From contig JAQSEB010000169.1 in NCBI GenBank assembly GCA_030063045.1, positions 372,001 to 436,000 on the forward strand: DNA of 64,000 bases. Direction: 5' to 3'. The notes beneath the pieces are model-generated. The model saw nothing but the letters and a program-made list of their open reading frames with translations, was not told the origin of the DNA and searched no databases. The position numbers and the translations under genes are program-made. Numbering within the stretch: position 1 is the first letter of the stretch; each line of letters starts with the position of its first letter. The DNA comes from Pratylenchus scribneri. Lineage: Eukaryota; Nematoda; Chromadorea; Rhabditida; Pratylenchidae. Below, one piece after another: positions 1-12,100 of this stretch.

Positions 1-1334
1 CGAATTGACGACGCAGTACCCGCATGATTACATAGTAAACTTTTCAAAAGGACTAGAGACAGCTTTCCAATGCGTCCTCATATACCTTAACAGTGTAACA
101 TTTCGCAACAGTGTAACAGCCGTTTAAGAGCCCGCTTGTTATCTATCTATAAAAAAACGCGTGGGGACATATCAAATCAATAAATTTGAGAATTTCTGGG
201 CGGCCAAAAAACTTAAGTGATGGCTCATTTGAAAGCTTAGGACATGGCCGGTGTGGGAAAATTATTGGTTTTAAATTTAGTCGGCCAGTTTTTGCAAACC
301 GGTTTAAAAACCGGTTTTTCAAGGAGAAAACCGAAAAATTTTTCAAAGATCTGAACTTCTGGCCGGCCAATCTGGGCGAGTGATACCTCATTCGAAAGCC
401 CTGGACCTGGGTATGGGCACAAAATTGTCGAAATTTTGAAATACCCCCCTAGGCCTGAGATACAGGGGCCTGAATTTTGAAATTTTTGACTAAACAATGG
501 TTGCGAGGCTTGCAATGGTATAAGAGTGGCGAACTTTGGCACATGATTTTCAGGGAAGGCATCGAATTTGATGAGACACCTATTTCAGGAATTTTCGAAA
601 TACACCCCTAGGCCTAAGATACGGGGGCCTAGGCTGTTTGAGCTTGGGTGTGAGATATTTTCTTGAAATCCAGGCGTATTTAGGGGTAATCGACTACGGG
701 GAATCCGAATTTCGTGTTAGTATATGATGTATGAGGGGTACCTAGGTAGTTGGGGGGTTCGAAATTTTTGTTGAAATATTTTTTTGAAAATCAGGTGTAT
801 TTAGGGGTAATCGAGTATGGAGAGTTCAAAAATGTGGTCAGTATATGAGGTATAGGGGGTACCTAAGGGGTTAGTGGGGTTCGAAAATTTTTTTGAAATA
901 TTTTTTTGAAAACCAGGTATATTTAGGGGTAATCGAGGGTGGGGAGTCAGAATTTCGTGTTAGTATATTAGGTATGGGGGGTAACTAGGAGGTTAGGGGG
1001 GTTAGAAATTTTTTTCTCGTATTTTTTTGAAAACCAAGTGTATTCGGGGGGAATGAAGTACGAGGAGTTCAAAAAAGCAGTTAGTATTATCGGTTTGGGG
1101 GCTAACAAGGGGGTTACCTAGGCCTCGAAATTTTTTTGAAATATTTTTTTTGAAAACCAGGTGTATTCGGGGGTAATCGAGGAAGGGGAGTTCAAAAATC
1201 ATATTAGTACATGAGGTATCAGTGGTACAATGGAGGGTACTTAGGTCTCGAAAATTTTTGAAATTTTTTTTTTGAAAACCAGGTATATTTAGGGGTAATC
1301 GAAGGTGGGGAGTTCAAAAATTACATTCCGTTTC

Positions 1335-1925
1335 CACGAAAATTCCCCGTTTCTCAAAATAAACCCCCAGTCCTCAAAATAAAGCCCCGGTTTTTCAAAA
1401 TAATCCCCCGGTTCTCCAAATAATCCCCCGGTTTTCAAAATAAACCCCCGGTCCCCAAAATAAACCCCCAGTCCCCAAAATAAACCCCGTTCCCAAAAAT
1501 AAACCCCCGGTTCCCAAAATAAACCCCCGGTCCCAAAATAAACCCCGTTCCCAAAAATAAACCCCCGGTCTCGGTTCCCCAAAATAAACCCCCGATTTTT
1601 CAATATAATATTCCGGTTCCCCAAATAATCCCCCGATTTTCAACCAACAGATTTTCAATATAATTCTCCAGATTTTCAGTATATTTTACCGCTTTTTCAT
1701 ATAAAACCCCCACGACGGCGGTTCGCTTGGGACGCGACTTCGCGGCCGGAGCGTGCGAAGTCGCGTCCCAAGCGAATTGACGACGCAGTAATAAATAGAT
1801 AAAACTTCGCATGTCCAAAATAATCCATCTATATTCCCCAAATAATCCCCCGGTTTCCCAAATAATCCCCCGGTTTTCCATATAATCCCCCGGTTTCCAA
1901 AATAATCCCCCGGTTTTTCAATATA
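1335..1925. repeat. CCCCCGG-(T/A)-AAATAA minisatellite
   Basis: Degenerate tandem units of about 17-21 bp, each with CCCCCGGT followed by CCCAAAATAA or TTTCAATATAA. The same units recur at 1960-2060, 2205-2270, 2345-2410, 3675-3960 and 4110-4200. On the minus strand the 21-bp phase gives runs of G-F-I-L-G-like peptide, which is a repeat artefact. Confidence 0.8.
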
Positions 1926-2426
1926 ATCGCCCGATTTTCAATATAATTCTCCAGATATTCGTACAATCCTCGATTCCCCATATAATCTCCCGGTTTTTCA
2001 ACATAATCGCCCGATTTTCAATATAATTCTTCAGATGTTCATAAAATCCTTCGGTTCCCCATATAAACCCCCCACGACGGCGGTTCGCTTGGGACGAGGC
2101 TGAGCTCGCGGAGGCCGCGAAGCGGCCGGAGCGAGCGAAACCGAGTCCCAAGCGAATTGACGACGCAATACACAACAGGTTTCTTTCCGCCTTCTTCTTT
2201 TATCCCCCGTTTCCCCAAATAATCCCCCGGTCTTAAAAATAATCCCCCGGTCCCCAAAATAAACTCGACGGGGAGCGGCCGAAGCGAGCGAAGCCGAGTC
2301 CCAAGCGAATTGACGACGCAGTATCAAATAGATTAATCTTCTTAGGTCCATAATTATCTCCCGGTTCCCAAATTAATCCCACGGTTCTTCGAATAATCCC
2401 CCGGTTTTGAGCCCTCGACGGCGGTT

Positions 2427-2493
2427 TGCTTGGGACGAGGCGGAGCGAGCGGAGGCCGCGAAGCGGCCGGAGCGAGCGAAGCCGAGTCCCAAG
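2427..2493. repeat. GC-rich perfect hairpin
   Basis: GCTTGGGACGAGGC begins an inverted repeat that closes with GCCGAGTCCCAAGC, with a GGCCGCGAAGCGGCC core. It is strikingly GC-rich in an AT-rich region. Equivalent hairpins lie at about 1728-1773, 2088-2155, 3989-4055 and 4217-4282, and a half copy at about 2270-2308. Nearly all are followed directly by GAATTGACGACGCAG. Confidence 0.8.
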
Positions 2494-4439
2494 CGAATTG
2501 ACGACGCAGTACCCGCATGATTACATAGTAAACTTTTCAAAAGGACTAGAGACAGCTTTCCAATGCGTCCTCATATACCTTAACAGTGTAACATTTCGCA
2601 ACAGTGTAACAGCCGTTTAAGAGCCCGCTTGCGGGCTAGTTATCTATCTATAAAAAAACGCGGGGGGACATATCGAAAAAATGAAAATCTGAATTTCTAG
2701 ATGGATTTAGACCTCGTATTTGAGCTTCTTTTATAGCCCGGAATTTTCCGGAGGTGGGAAAACTACTCCGCCTCGAAACCGAAAAACCCCTAGGGGCCTA
2801 GGCCTCGAAAACCACCTGTATTCGAGATATTTCCCGACACGATAACTCAATTTGATCTAGAGTGGCGAAATTTATAATAGTATCATGGTTGAAGGCATAT
2901 AGGGGTACCTTTGCCGCCACCTTAAAATTTTAGGGTTAACCCCCTAGGCCTAAGATACCATATACCTATGGTTCCTAAGGGGAGATTGAGATATTTTCTT
3001 GAAATCCAAGTGTATTTAGGGGTAATCGAGTACGGGGATTCCGAATTTAACATTGGTATTTTGATATACCCCCCTAGGCCTGAGATACAGGGGCCTAAAT
3101 TTTGAAATTTTTGACCTATCGTAAATTGTTGAAATTCAGGTGATTTTAGGGGTAATCGAGTACGCTGAATTCGAATTTCATATTTTTAGTACAGGTATGG
3201 GGGGTACCAAGGGGGTTAGGGGGGTTCGAAAATTTTTTTTCTCATATTTTTTTGAAAATCGAATGTATTCAGGGTAATCGAGGGTTGGGAGTCCGAATTT
3301 CGTGTTAGTATTAATGGTTAGGGGGGTACCTATGGGGTTAGGGGGGTTAGAAAAATTTTTTCTCATATTTTTTTGAAAATCAGGTGTATTTGGGGGTAAT
3401 CGAGGGTGGGGAGTTCAAAAAAGTGGTTAGTATTATCGGTATGGGGGGGGGTACCAAGGGGGATACCTATGCTTCGAAATTTTTTTTGAAATATTTTTTT
3501 GAAAACCAGATGTATTCGAGGGTAATCGAGGGTGCGGAGTTCAAAAAAGTGGTTAGTATTTGAGGTATAGGGGGTTACCAAGGGGGGTACCTAGGCCTCG
3601 AAAATTTTTTGAAATTTTTTTTTAAAACCAAGTATATTCGAGGGTAATCGAGGATGGGGAGTTCAAAAATGGCATTCAGGTCCCCAAATAATCCCCCTGT
3701 CCCCAAAATAATCCCCCGGTTCCCAAAATAAACCCCCGGTCTCCAAAAAACACTCGGTCCCCTAAATAAACCCCCGGTTTTTCAATATAATCCTCGGTTC
3801 CTCAAAATAAACCACCGGTTTTTCAATATAATCCTCGGTTCCTCAAAATAAACCCCCGGTTTTTCAATATAATCACCCGTTTCCCCAAATAATCCCCCGG
3901 TTTTCAACCTACAGATTTTCAATATAATTCTCCAGATTTTCAGTATATTTTTCCGGTTTTTCATATAAACCCCCCACGACGGCGGTTCGCTTGGGACGAG
4001 GCTGAGCTCGCGGAGGCCGCGAAGCGGCCGTAGCGAGCGAAGCCGAGTCCCAAGCGAATTGACGACGCAGTATCAAATAGATTAATCTTCGCATGTCCAA
4101 AATATTCTGCACGATTCCCCAAATAAACACCCGGAAACCTAAATAATCCCCCGGTTCCCAAAATAATCCCCCGGTTCTTCAAATAATCCCCCGGTTTTCA
4201 GCCCTCGACGGCGGTTTGCTTGGGACGAGGCGAAGCGAGCGGAGGCCGCGAAGCGACCGGAGCGAGCGAAGCCGAGTCCCAACGAATTGACGACGCAGTA
4301 CCCGCATGATTACATAGTAAATTTTCAAAAGGACTAGAAACAGCTTACCAATGCATCCTCATATACCTAAACAGTGTAACATTCCTCAACAGTGTAACAT
4401 TCCTCAACAGTGTACGAGCCGTTTAAGAGCCCGCTTGCG

Positions 4440-5085
4440 GGCTAGTTTTATATAATATATAATTGCTTTCAACATTTGCATTTAAAAACTTGGAACTTTT
4501 TTTCTATGGATTTTTAGATTTTGGGACTTTCACATCCTAGGGGCAACTTTTCATTGCGCATCCGAGAAAAATACGCGTTTTTGATTTTGGGTTCAGGGTC
4601 GCGAAGAAACCGGTTTAAAAACCGGTTTGCCCAGGTAAAACTTTTTTCCTGGGACCTAAATCAAAAATCGGCACGGTTCGATACCTAAGTTAGAATGTTA
4701 GCTACAAAATGATATATAGGTTGGGGGGTCTGTCACGAAGTCTAAGTGCCGAAAAAAATCTTCAAAAATTGCCAGCCGGGGTGCGCGAGTTAGAAATTCC
4801 TCTATAACTTTTTTGCGAGTTGAGATAGAAATGCGCGGTAAAGAGCAAAGTTGTAGAGCTCGACAAGACGAATCCAATGGTATATTGCGCGAGCTGAAAT
4901 ATTAAACCGGTTAGGAGATATAAGCTTAAACCGGTTTAAAAAATTAAAAAATACCAGGCGAGCGAAGCGAGCCGTACAAAACTTGAATAAAAAACCTACT
5001 GGGGTACCTTAAAGCGCCCCGCGCTTTTTCCGATACGGAAGCATGCCTTAAACCAGTGGGGCTCTGCCCCACTGGTTTAATGGAT
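4440..5085. repeat. Unclassified repeat with AAACCGGTTT and a CCAGTGGGG hairpin
   Basis: No gene is visible. The stretch holds paired AACCGGTTTAAA palindromes (about 4610-4625 and 4925-4940), the string GCGAGCGAAGCGAGC, and a perfect hairpin at about 5053-5080 (AAACCAGTGGGGC / GCCCCACTGGTTTA). It looks like the edge of the satellite block. Confidence 0.5.
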
Positions 5086-5681
5086 ATATAAAATCATTTG
5101 GATTTATATTTTATGAGTTTCTAATAAAAATTATTTTTTTTCAAAAATACAATAAATTAAAATAAAATAAATTAACACAGCTCTTATAAAAATGTCAAAA
5201 AAATAAATAATAAGAAAATTTTTTATATATTATTTAAGTTTTAAAAATTGATCAAATATTGAGATTTCTTGTTTTTAGAAAATATGAAAAAATTAATTCA
5301 AATATATAAAAAATATATTGGAAAAAATTAATGAGTTTAAAAAAAATTAACTACATTTCTATTAAAGAAAAATTAAAACAAAAAAAAATTTAAATTCTTC
5401 TAAAATGGAAATTCGATAAAATTTTAAATTTGCCTCCCTTCTGCTTCTAATTTTTTAAGATTATTTAAAAATAGATCTGCGTAAATTGATGAATTCTATA
5501 TAATTAATAATTTCCAATTTTTTTAAATAATTAACAATTGCAAATTTTTCTTTTTATAACTGCTAAATAATTTACTAGAATATATTTTAAAAATTTGAAA
5601 AATTTATGAGTTACTATAAATTTAATTTTTGGCAAATGTAACATTTGAATTTTCAAAATTTTAATTATTCCAAATTTTTAG
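5086..5681. other. AT-rich intergenic DNA, nothing recognised
   Basis: Very AT-rich sequence with homopolymer runs and no open frame, RNA gene or repeat structure that I could support. Confidence 0.6.
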
Positions 5682-5883
5682 CAACAAGTCGATTATCATT
5701 ATCATCACCGACATCAGAATTGTCCCAAAATATCATGGCCAACAAATCATTAAAATAATTGTGGAGTCTGCTAGAGGCGGAATGGACACTGGCACTGGAA
5801 GCAGTATTTTAATGAATTCCAGGCGTTCCAGCCTCAAAATTGGACTTGATCAAATTATTCACCTCCAAAAACGGCATCACTAA
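5682..5883 (+). CDS. Possible orphan terminal exon
   Basis: A 67-codon open frame begins directly after a good acceptor (CAAATTTTTAG at 5671-5681) and ends at TAA 5881-5883. It has markedly higher GC and a protein-like composition (VPKYHGQQIIKIIVES, then ARGGMDTGTGSS) inside AT-rich DNA. No upstream exon with a matching donor is evident in the next 600 bp, where the satellite block begins. It may be the last exon of a gene broken by that block, or a chance frame. I do not recognise the product. Confidence 0.3.
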
Positions 5884-6769
5884 TTTTATAGTATTTTTTA
5901 ATAAAAATTTGTTGTTCTTGATGATCAATACTTTGCGTTAGAATTAAAAATCTTTTCTATAAATAAAAAAGTTGACAAATTTGTTTATGTGTTACATTTA
6001 AATTTTTATTATATTTAGTAAATTTAAAACATTTGGCTTAATTAGTGTGAAATTATAATTTAAAAATTTAAGAATTTATTATTTATAAATTCTTACTTTA
6101 TTTTTCTTGTATTATGACAAAGATTAGGAAATTTTTTATCGTGTCTTAAATATTTTTAAAAAATTGATTTTTTCTGGAATATTAAAAAAATTTAAAAGAA
6201 TTAAAATAAATATTCAATTCAACTTTATGCAATATAATTTTTTTGACGCTATTTGCAAGAAAGGGCTTTTTGAAAATTTTTTTTTAAAATCATGAAATAA
6301 TACACCAATCAACTCGTCTCGGCGATCTAAGCATGAATCTGTTGGCGAAAATGTCAGCCACTTTTAGCCATCTTTTCTAAAAAATTTCCTATATCGATGG
6401 CATATACCAGAAAATTCCAACTTTTTCAAAAGTCATTTTTTAATTTTCTTTAAAAATTTTTATGTGCCCTGCCTTCTCCAATATTATTTAAAATGGATTT
6501 TACTTGTTTCTTAAAATAAGATTAACCACAATTAATTTTATGGGTTTCATTTTCAATGTAAATAATAATTCATTAATTTTTTCATTTATATCACAAAATA
6601 TCAATATTTTAAAATTTATTAAAAATTATTAATAATAAAAATTACTTTTCTTGCAAATAGTTTTTAATTTTTTCCATACAGATCAATCGACCACAATGCA
6701 CCATCCTATCAAAAAAAATCAAATTATTTAAAAAAATATTAATTGCTTTTTTTGATTTTGAATAATAAA
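5884..6769. other. AT-rich intergenic DNA
   Basis: No gene seen. One isolated copy of the dispersed ACCAATCAACTCGTCTCGGCGA motif lies at about 6303-6330. Confidence 0.5.
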
Positions 6770-6901
6770 ATGAATAAAATTTGCTGTTGCTTGCTTTATT
6801 TTTATTTTTTTTATTTAACTTTCAATAAATTTGTCAACCGGCATTATCCACATTCCCCAATAGAAGAAATTGGACACTTAATCATTTTTATAATCTGGTA
6901 A
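6770..6901 (+). CDS. Short frame resembling exon 1 of the saposin-like genes
   Basis: ATG at 6770 opens a 43-codon frame beginning MNKICCCLLYFYFFYL, a hydrophobic signal-like start. Its first 20 or so bases match exon 1 of the saposin-like gene at 26255 (ATGAATAAAATTTGC). It ends at TAA 6899-6901, overlapping a possible donor (CTG|GTAAAT). No following exon of that family is found before the ET/Ly6-like gene. The likeliest reading is a relic first exon, since the paralogue at 22.8 kb lacks one. A chance frame is possible. Confidence 0.25.
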   Translation: MNKICCCLLYFYFFYLTFNKFVNRHYPHSPIEEIGHLIIFIIW

Positions 6902-7634
6902 ATTTATTCTAAAATTAAACATATATATCCGGTTGGATATTTGGCACTTTTTTCCGAAGATTTTCTATTTTCCTTTTGGAAGCTTATTCTTTATCGTTCC
7001 AATCCTTTTCCTATTCCTATAAAGGGGAAATTTCATCAGTTCATTTGCTTAATCATCCTTCATCGGTTACGTTTACGTGGCATTCGCCGTCCCCGATCGG
7101 CCAAAAAAAATGTGAACACATTCATTTTCAATTTTACCCATTTCATTTCATTAAAATTTACTGGAATGGTTTTTCCCATTTTATATTACGATTTTATTTT
7201 CCTAATAAATATGTATAAAATCCTTAAAATTTCCCAAGCAAATTAATCCTTATAGAATTCCCAAAATTGGTCGATTTATTTTGGGCATCAATCATAAAAA
7301 AATATAACATAATATTGTCCTGAAAAATTCAAAAAATATAATAGAATTTAATAGAACTTTAAAACAAATTTTCAAAAGAAATGGACTTTTTCCCCAAAAA
7401 GATTAAATTTTATGTACAAATATTGTTCACTGTTTTTGAAGGGTATTTATTAATTTGATTTCCGATTTATTCATACTTCACTAATAAACCTATATATGCT
7501 TATGGCCATAGCCCATAAATTGATTGTATTCATCCATCTCCCATCCTCAAATATTATTTTTAATATTCTTCTTTTAGAAAATCCTATAAATCTCAAAACT
7601 AATATTCAAACAATTTCTTTCAAACCATCAAATA
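6902..7634. other. Intergenic DNA upstream of the ET/Ly6-like gene
   Basis: AT-rich. Two overlapping frames around 6941-7246 are open but have no homology or splice context I can recognise, so I do not call a gene. Confidence 0.5.
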
Positions 7635-8483
7635 ATGAAACATACCATCTTTGTTTTTGTGTTTATGTTGGCTAGCTTTGTTGCAGTCATGGCACTAAAA
7701 TGCTACAGCAATTATGCTGGTTACAATCGTGTCACTGGCGAACATTCATTTCATCAGGGACAACTTGTGACTACTGAATGTGATTCAACATCTACAAATT
7801 GCTACAGCGGCGAGTGCCGTGGAACTAGTATGTTAGTCAAAAATTATATGGGCATTATAATAAATTAAATATCCACTATCTCAGTATAGATAAAATAACT
7901 AAATTTACAATTATGTATCAACAAAAATTGGAGAAAAATAAAATTAGCTACATTTTGAAAAATTGAAATGTGAATTTTCGAGTTCTTTGCTTTGAAACTC
8001 AAAATTAATATTAAAATAATATTTTTCAGAATTCTATGGTTGCATCGGTGATGCAAAACCGTGCGATCTTCTTGATTGTGTCGGCAGTTGCACTGATAAT
8101 GTTTGCTACCAAGATCTGTGTAATAGCCCGCCTACAACCACCACAACATCCACCACTACAACAACAACTCGCCGTACAACAACCATAAAGCGTAACACTG
8201 ATGAGATAGGCGATTCGGAAAATGGATTGAGTAAGTAAAAAATTAATACTAATTCAAATATTTACTGAATTTTATTCAAATAAGCAAAACTTATTGAATA
8301 TTTTTGGTTATATATTTATCGAAAACAAAAATAAATTGATAACTTATTAAATGTAAAAATATTCTAAAAAATATTCGAATTAAAATATTTTCATTTTTAA
8401 CAGCATTCCATCATCCGGCGGCATTTTCTTTGCTTGTTGGCATCAATGCTGTGATAGTCGCCCTTGGGCATTTCTTTCTCTGA
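7635..8483 (+). CDS. Secreted/GPI-anchored ET-module or Ly6-like cysteine-rich protein
   Basis: Three exons, 7635-7827, 8030-8230 and 8404-8483, join in phase (donors GTATGTTAG and GTAAGT; acceptors TTTTTCAG and TTTAACAG) to give 157 residues. Residues 1-20 are a signal peptide (cut near VMA|LKC). Residues 22-95 hold ten cysteines, from KCYSN to CYQDLCN, in a spacing resembling nematode ET modules and Ly6/uPAR three-finger domains. A Thr-rich stalk with about 15 threonines follows. The last exon encodes a hydrophobic tail ending GHFFL*, typical of a GPI-anchor signal. A poly(A) signal AATAAA lies at 8645-8650. Such proteins sit on the cell surface or are secreted in nematodes; ligand unknown. 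The splice model and topology are well supported, but the choice between ET and Ly6 is not settled. Confidence 0.82.
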
Positions 8484-9167
8484 AGATGAAGAATGAAGAA
8501 GGAGGAAGGAATGGCCACAAAATTGTTTCAAAAATGGCCATAATTCCTAAAATGTTAATCAAAATGTGTTAATTGTCTATCCCTTTTTCTGTCCCTTTTT
8601 ATTCTTCGGTTATTTTTGGGTTCACTTTCCTCTTTCCAGTGTTGAATAAAAAATGTTTACAAAATTTGAATGGATTGAAATTGAAAACTCTGACAGAGAA
8701 CAAATAATTATTTTTTTAGGAGCCAAAAACTTGTGGAATTATTATTTTATTTCGTATATTATCTATTTAAATGCTAATAACTAATAAGTAAAATATTGTT
8801 ATTCCTTTGGATTTTTATTGGATATCTTAATTTTATCTTAAAATTATACTTCACCTTATAAAAAGAATAGATGAGCTTTTATTTTTGGGAATCTTTTGAT
8901 TTCTGATGGATTACGTCTGAAATTGATTGAATTCCCCTCTGCTGTTCTAAATTTTCTAGCTTTCTTCCAACAATGCTTTTATCAAAGAAATTTGAAAAAT
9001 AAATAAAATATGGGGACAGGATGACAGCTAAGGTTCATAAAATAAGAAAACGGGGATTTTTGTGATGGATCACATTTTTGGATTGGGGCTAAATGCTTGA
9101 ATCCACAAAAGTATATCCGACTTCTTCAAATTTCTCTTTTCCTTTTGTGTCCTTCAAATTTGACGCC
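8484..9167. other. Intergenic DNA between convergent genes
   Basis: 3' flanks of the ET/Ly6-like gene (+) and the annexin gene (-). AT-rich, no further gene seen. Confidence 0.5.
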
Positions 9168-12100
9168 TCATTGCGACAAGTTCTTTTCGAAAAGAGCCAT
9201 CAAAGCATACTTAAAAGAAAGTAATTAAAAAAGATAGCATAAAAAATTAAATATTATAAATATCACTTGGAAATAGCCACCAGTTTTCGACTTTATTTCA
9301 TCCAAAAGGTCTTTTCCATATTTTTTCTGGTATTCCGTACGAATGCTGGCCAAATCATTCTCTCGTGTAACGACCAAGCGAATCTGCAAAATGAATATGA
9401 AAATAAAATTGTTTATATCCTGCTGGATGATATAATAATAATAATAATTTGAGGGCGGATTTTTATTGGTCTAAAAATATTTTATTTGTGAACTTAAAAT
9501 AGAAAATTAACATAAAAAATATTTTTATCAAATTTTTGTTCACGAATTTTTATATCAATATTCATAAATATTTTGCCATTTTTTGACCGTCAATATTTAT
9601 TCAATATTTCGGTTTTTTTTTGGTCATTTTCGTCAATATTTTCAGATTTTTGAAAAATTTTATTAAATTTTGCAGTTTAAAAAAAAAAATGAAAAATTTT
9701 GACACTTTTTGAAAATATTGACACTTTTTAGAAAAATTTCGCATTTTTTAATAAAAAATTATCAAAATTTATTTTGGCATTTTTCACACAAAATCTACAG
9801 AAAATTGCATTGTTGGAAATGAAATTTTTAATTTTTCAGAATAAAAACTTTGAATAATTTGTGATTGCGAATTTTGGTAAGAAATTTTTTTCAAAATTTT
9901 TTGTTAAAATATACTTTTTTAAATTTTCATTAATATTTTGTTTATTTTTGCAATTTATATCCATATTTTACTTGTTTTATATCAAAATTTCAAAATTTTA
10001 TGACTATTAGGGTTTCGCCGGAACCAGGATTTTGACCGGAACTCAAAAAAGCCGAAACCTGGAACCGAAATTTTGAAAACCATGTTTTGAGGGCGAATTT
10101 TTCAAAAAAAAAAAATAATTTTTAAACGTTAAAGAATTTAAATTCATTACAAAAATAAAATAAAAGCGAAATGAAATGAATCTCAAAAAATAAATGTATT
10201 TGAAAGTTTTTGTTTTTCAGCGCTAAAAATTTCATTTTATAGAGTGCAAATTTTTCCGTTTCACTGGAACCAGCAGAACTTTGACCGGAACCGGAACTGG
10301 AAGAGCGGAACCAAAACCGGACCGGAACCAAATTTTAATCCGGGACCGGAACCCCAAAAAGGCCGGAACTTCCGGCTACCGGAACCGGCGAAACCCTAAT
10401 GACTATATCTCGGGATTTTATATCCATATAAATCCGCCTCCTAATAATAAATAATAATTCGTAGGATCTCAATGCTTATCACCACCAGTGTCCGAGTCTC
10501 ACCAGGTTAAAATTTATATAATGCCGAGAGGTTTGCAATATTTCATCAAAGCGGGTCGCAAAATAGAGATGAGGATTTTTTGCATATGCAATAAATGCTA
10601 GGAGAATATCCTTGATATCTTCACTTAAATTGTACGAGAAATGATGGACAAATTACATTATTTTGAGCAAAAAAACTTACTCATATTTCAATTTTTCTTT
10701 GATGTCCTCTTCTAACGAATTGGGTTTTCTTAACTTATCATATTCTTCGAACAACTTTAAATAAAAACAAAAAGCAAAAATTAAATTTAGGAAAAGTAAA
10801 TTTCTTTACTAATTGAAGAATTTTTAATTTTTTTTAGAGAATAAAATTATATTTGAATAAGTAAATTTAAAAGGGTTGCGCCCCCGCAGTGCGGGGGCGG
10901 GTTGTGCGGGGGTCGGGGTTTGCGGGGTTGGCACTTGCGGGGACGGGTTCGGGGGTGACCCCTTGCGGGGGCCCCGTGCGGGGGCCCCCGCGGGGATCCC
11001 CGCGGGGGCGGGGGTAGCGTAAATTTTTTAAAAAGCCACATTTTTCAAATAAAAAATTTTTTTGAAGAAAAATTTCATCCAAAAATAGCCGCGCAGCGAA
11101 AAATTTTACCTAAAAATAGCCTCGCAGAGAAAAATTTTAATAAAAAATTTTAATATCCTACAAAAATTTGGTCAAAATTTCCCACTCGAACCCCATTTTC
11201 CTTGAAAAATCCAATAATATGGGGTGCATGTTCACCCCCGCGGGGGTGCGGGGGCGCGGGGGTGGCTCTTGCGGGGATGCGGGGGCGCGGGGGTGGCATA
11301 TGCGGGGGTAGGGTCGGGGGTGAAACCCAAAAAGTGCGGGGATCCCCGTCGGGGGTGGCCCCCGCGGGTGCGGGGGCGCAACCCTAATTTAAAGCGTGTA
11401 AATCCTAAATAAACATTCTTAATCAATAACGAAAAATTATTAAATATTGTTTTCATTTTTTTGCATTTTTTGCATTTTACATTATTTTATTTGCCACCTA
11501 AAACGACTATAAAGCTGACAAAATAATAAATGGATAATAAAGAGATTCAAATTTTAAATGCTTCTCTGTCTTCCCCACTTACCAGGCGTAATTGTGCATA
11601 ACTCTGGATTGCTAACATGCGCATAAAATCTTCAATTTGAAAGACACGACCATACAATGTTGATGCATCCTATTAAGGGAAAAAACAATTACTAGTATAA
11701 TAGCGAGGCATCATTTATGTCGGCGGTCGGCGCTAAAGTTGGTAATTCGGCTAACAAATAAAATCAAAATTTTTTTTTGGAAAAAAATGTGGGACATAAA
11801 CTTATCTAAACTATATTACCAAATTTTCATTTTATTTGGACGAATTGCTTGAAATTAAACCTTTTTTGCTTCCTCCTGATTCGGGGGGTCATTTTCTTCA
11901 CACCGGATACCTGCACAGAGGTCAATGAAGAAAGACCGATATTTTCCAGAAGGTATATATTTTTCAATTGCCCCCTCCAGATTTGTTCTAAATTCTTTAA
12001 AATAGGCCCTTTTGATGTTCCTCCATTCGGTTCCATTGCGAGAAATCATGATTCTTTAAGAATTAAAAAAAAATACATTTTCAATACCTTGAAACTTCTA

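Larger units (their letters stand above)
1..4440. repeat. Satellite-like higher-order tandem array
   Basis: A block of about 140 bp (CGAATTGACGACGCAG ... GAGCCCGCTTG) occurs at 1-139, 2494-2636 and 4283-4440, giving higher-order periods of about 2.49 and 1.79 kb. Each period contains a run of roughly 115-120 bp units (660-1320 and 3000-3670) built on GGGGTAATCGAGG and GGGGAGTTCAAAAA. It also contains a CCCCCGGTTCCCAAAATAA-type minisatellite and GC-rich hairpins. Long frames on the minus strand here are read through the repeats and show no gene-like composition. I see no gene in this block. The window begins inside a copy, so the array probably continues upstream. Confidence 0.85.

Noticed and set aside
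1289..2351. Minus-strand frames rich in Gly, Phe and Tyr (GGLFWEPGVYF)
   Set aside because: Product of the CCCCCGG minisatellite; no codon bias, signal or splice structure.
1..4440. CRISPR-like array
   Set aside because: Repeat units are contiguous or degenerate without unique uniform spacers, and the DNA is eukaryotic.
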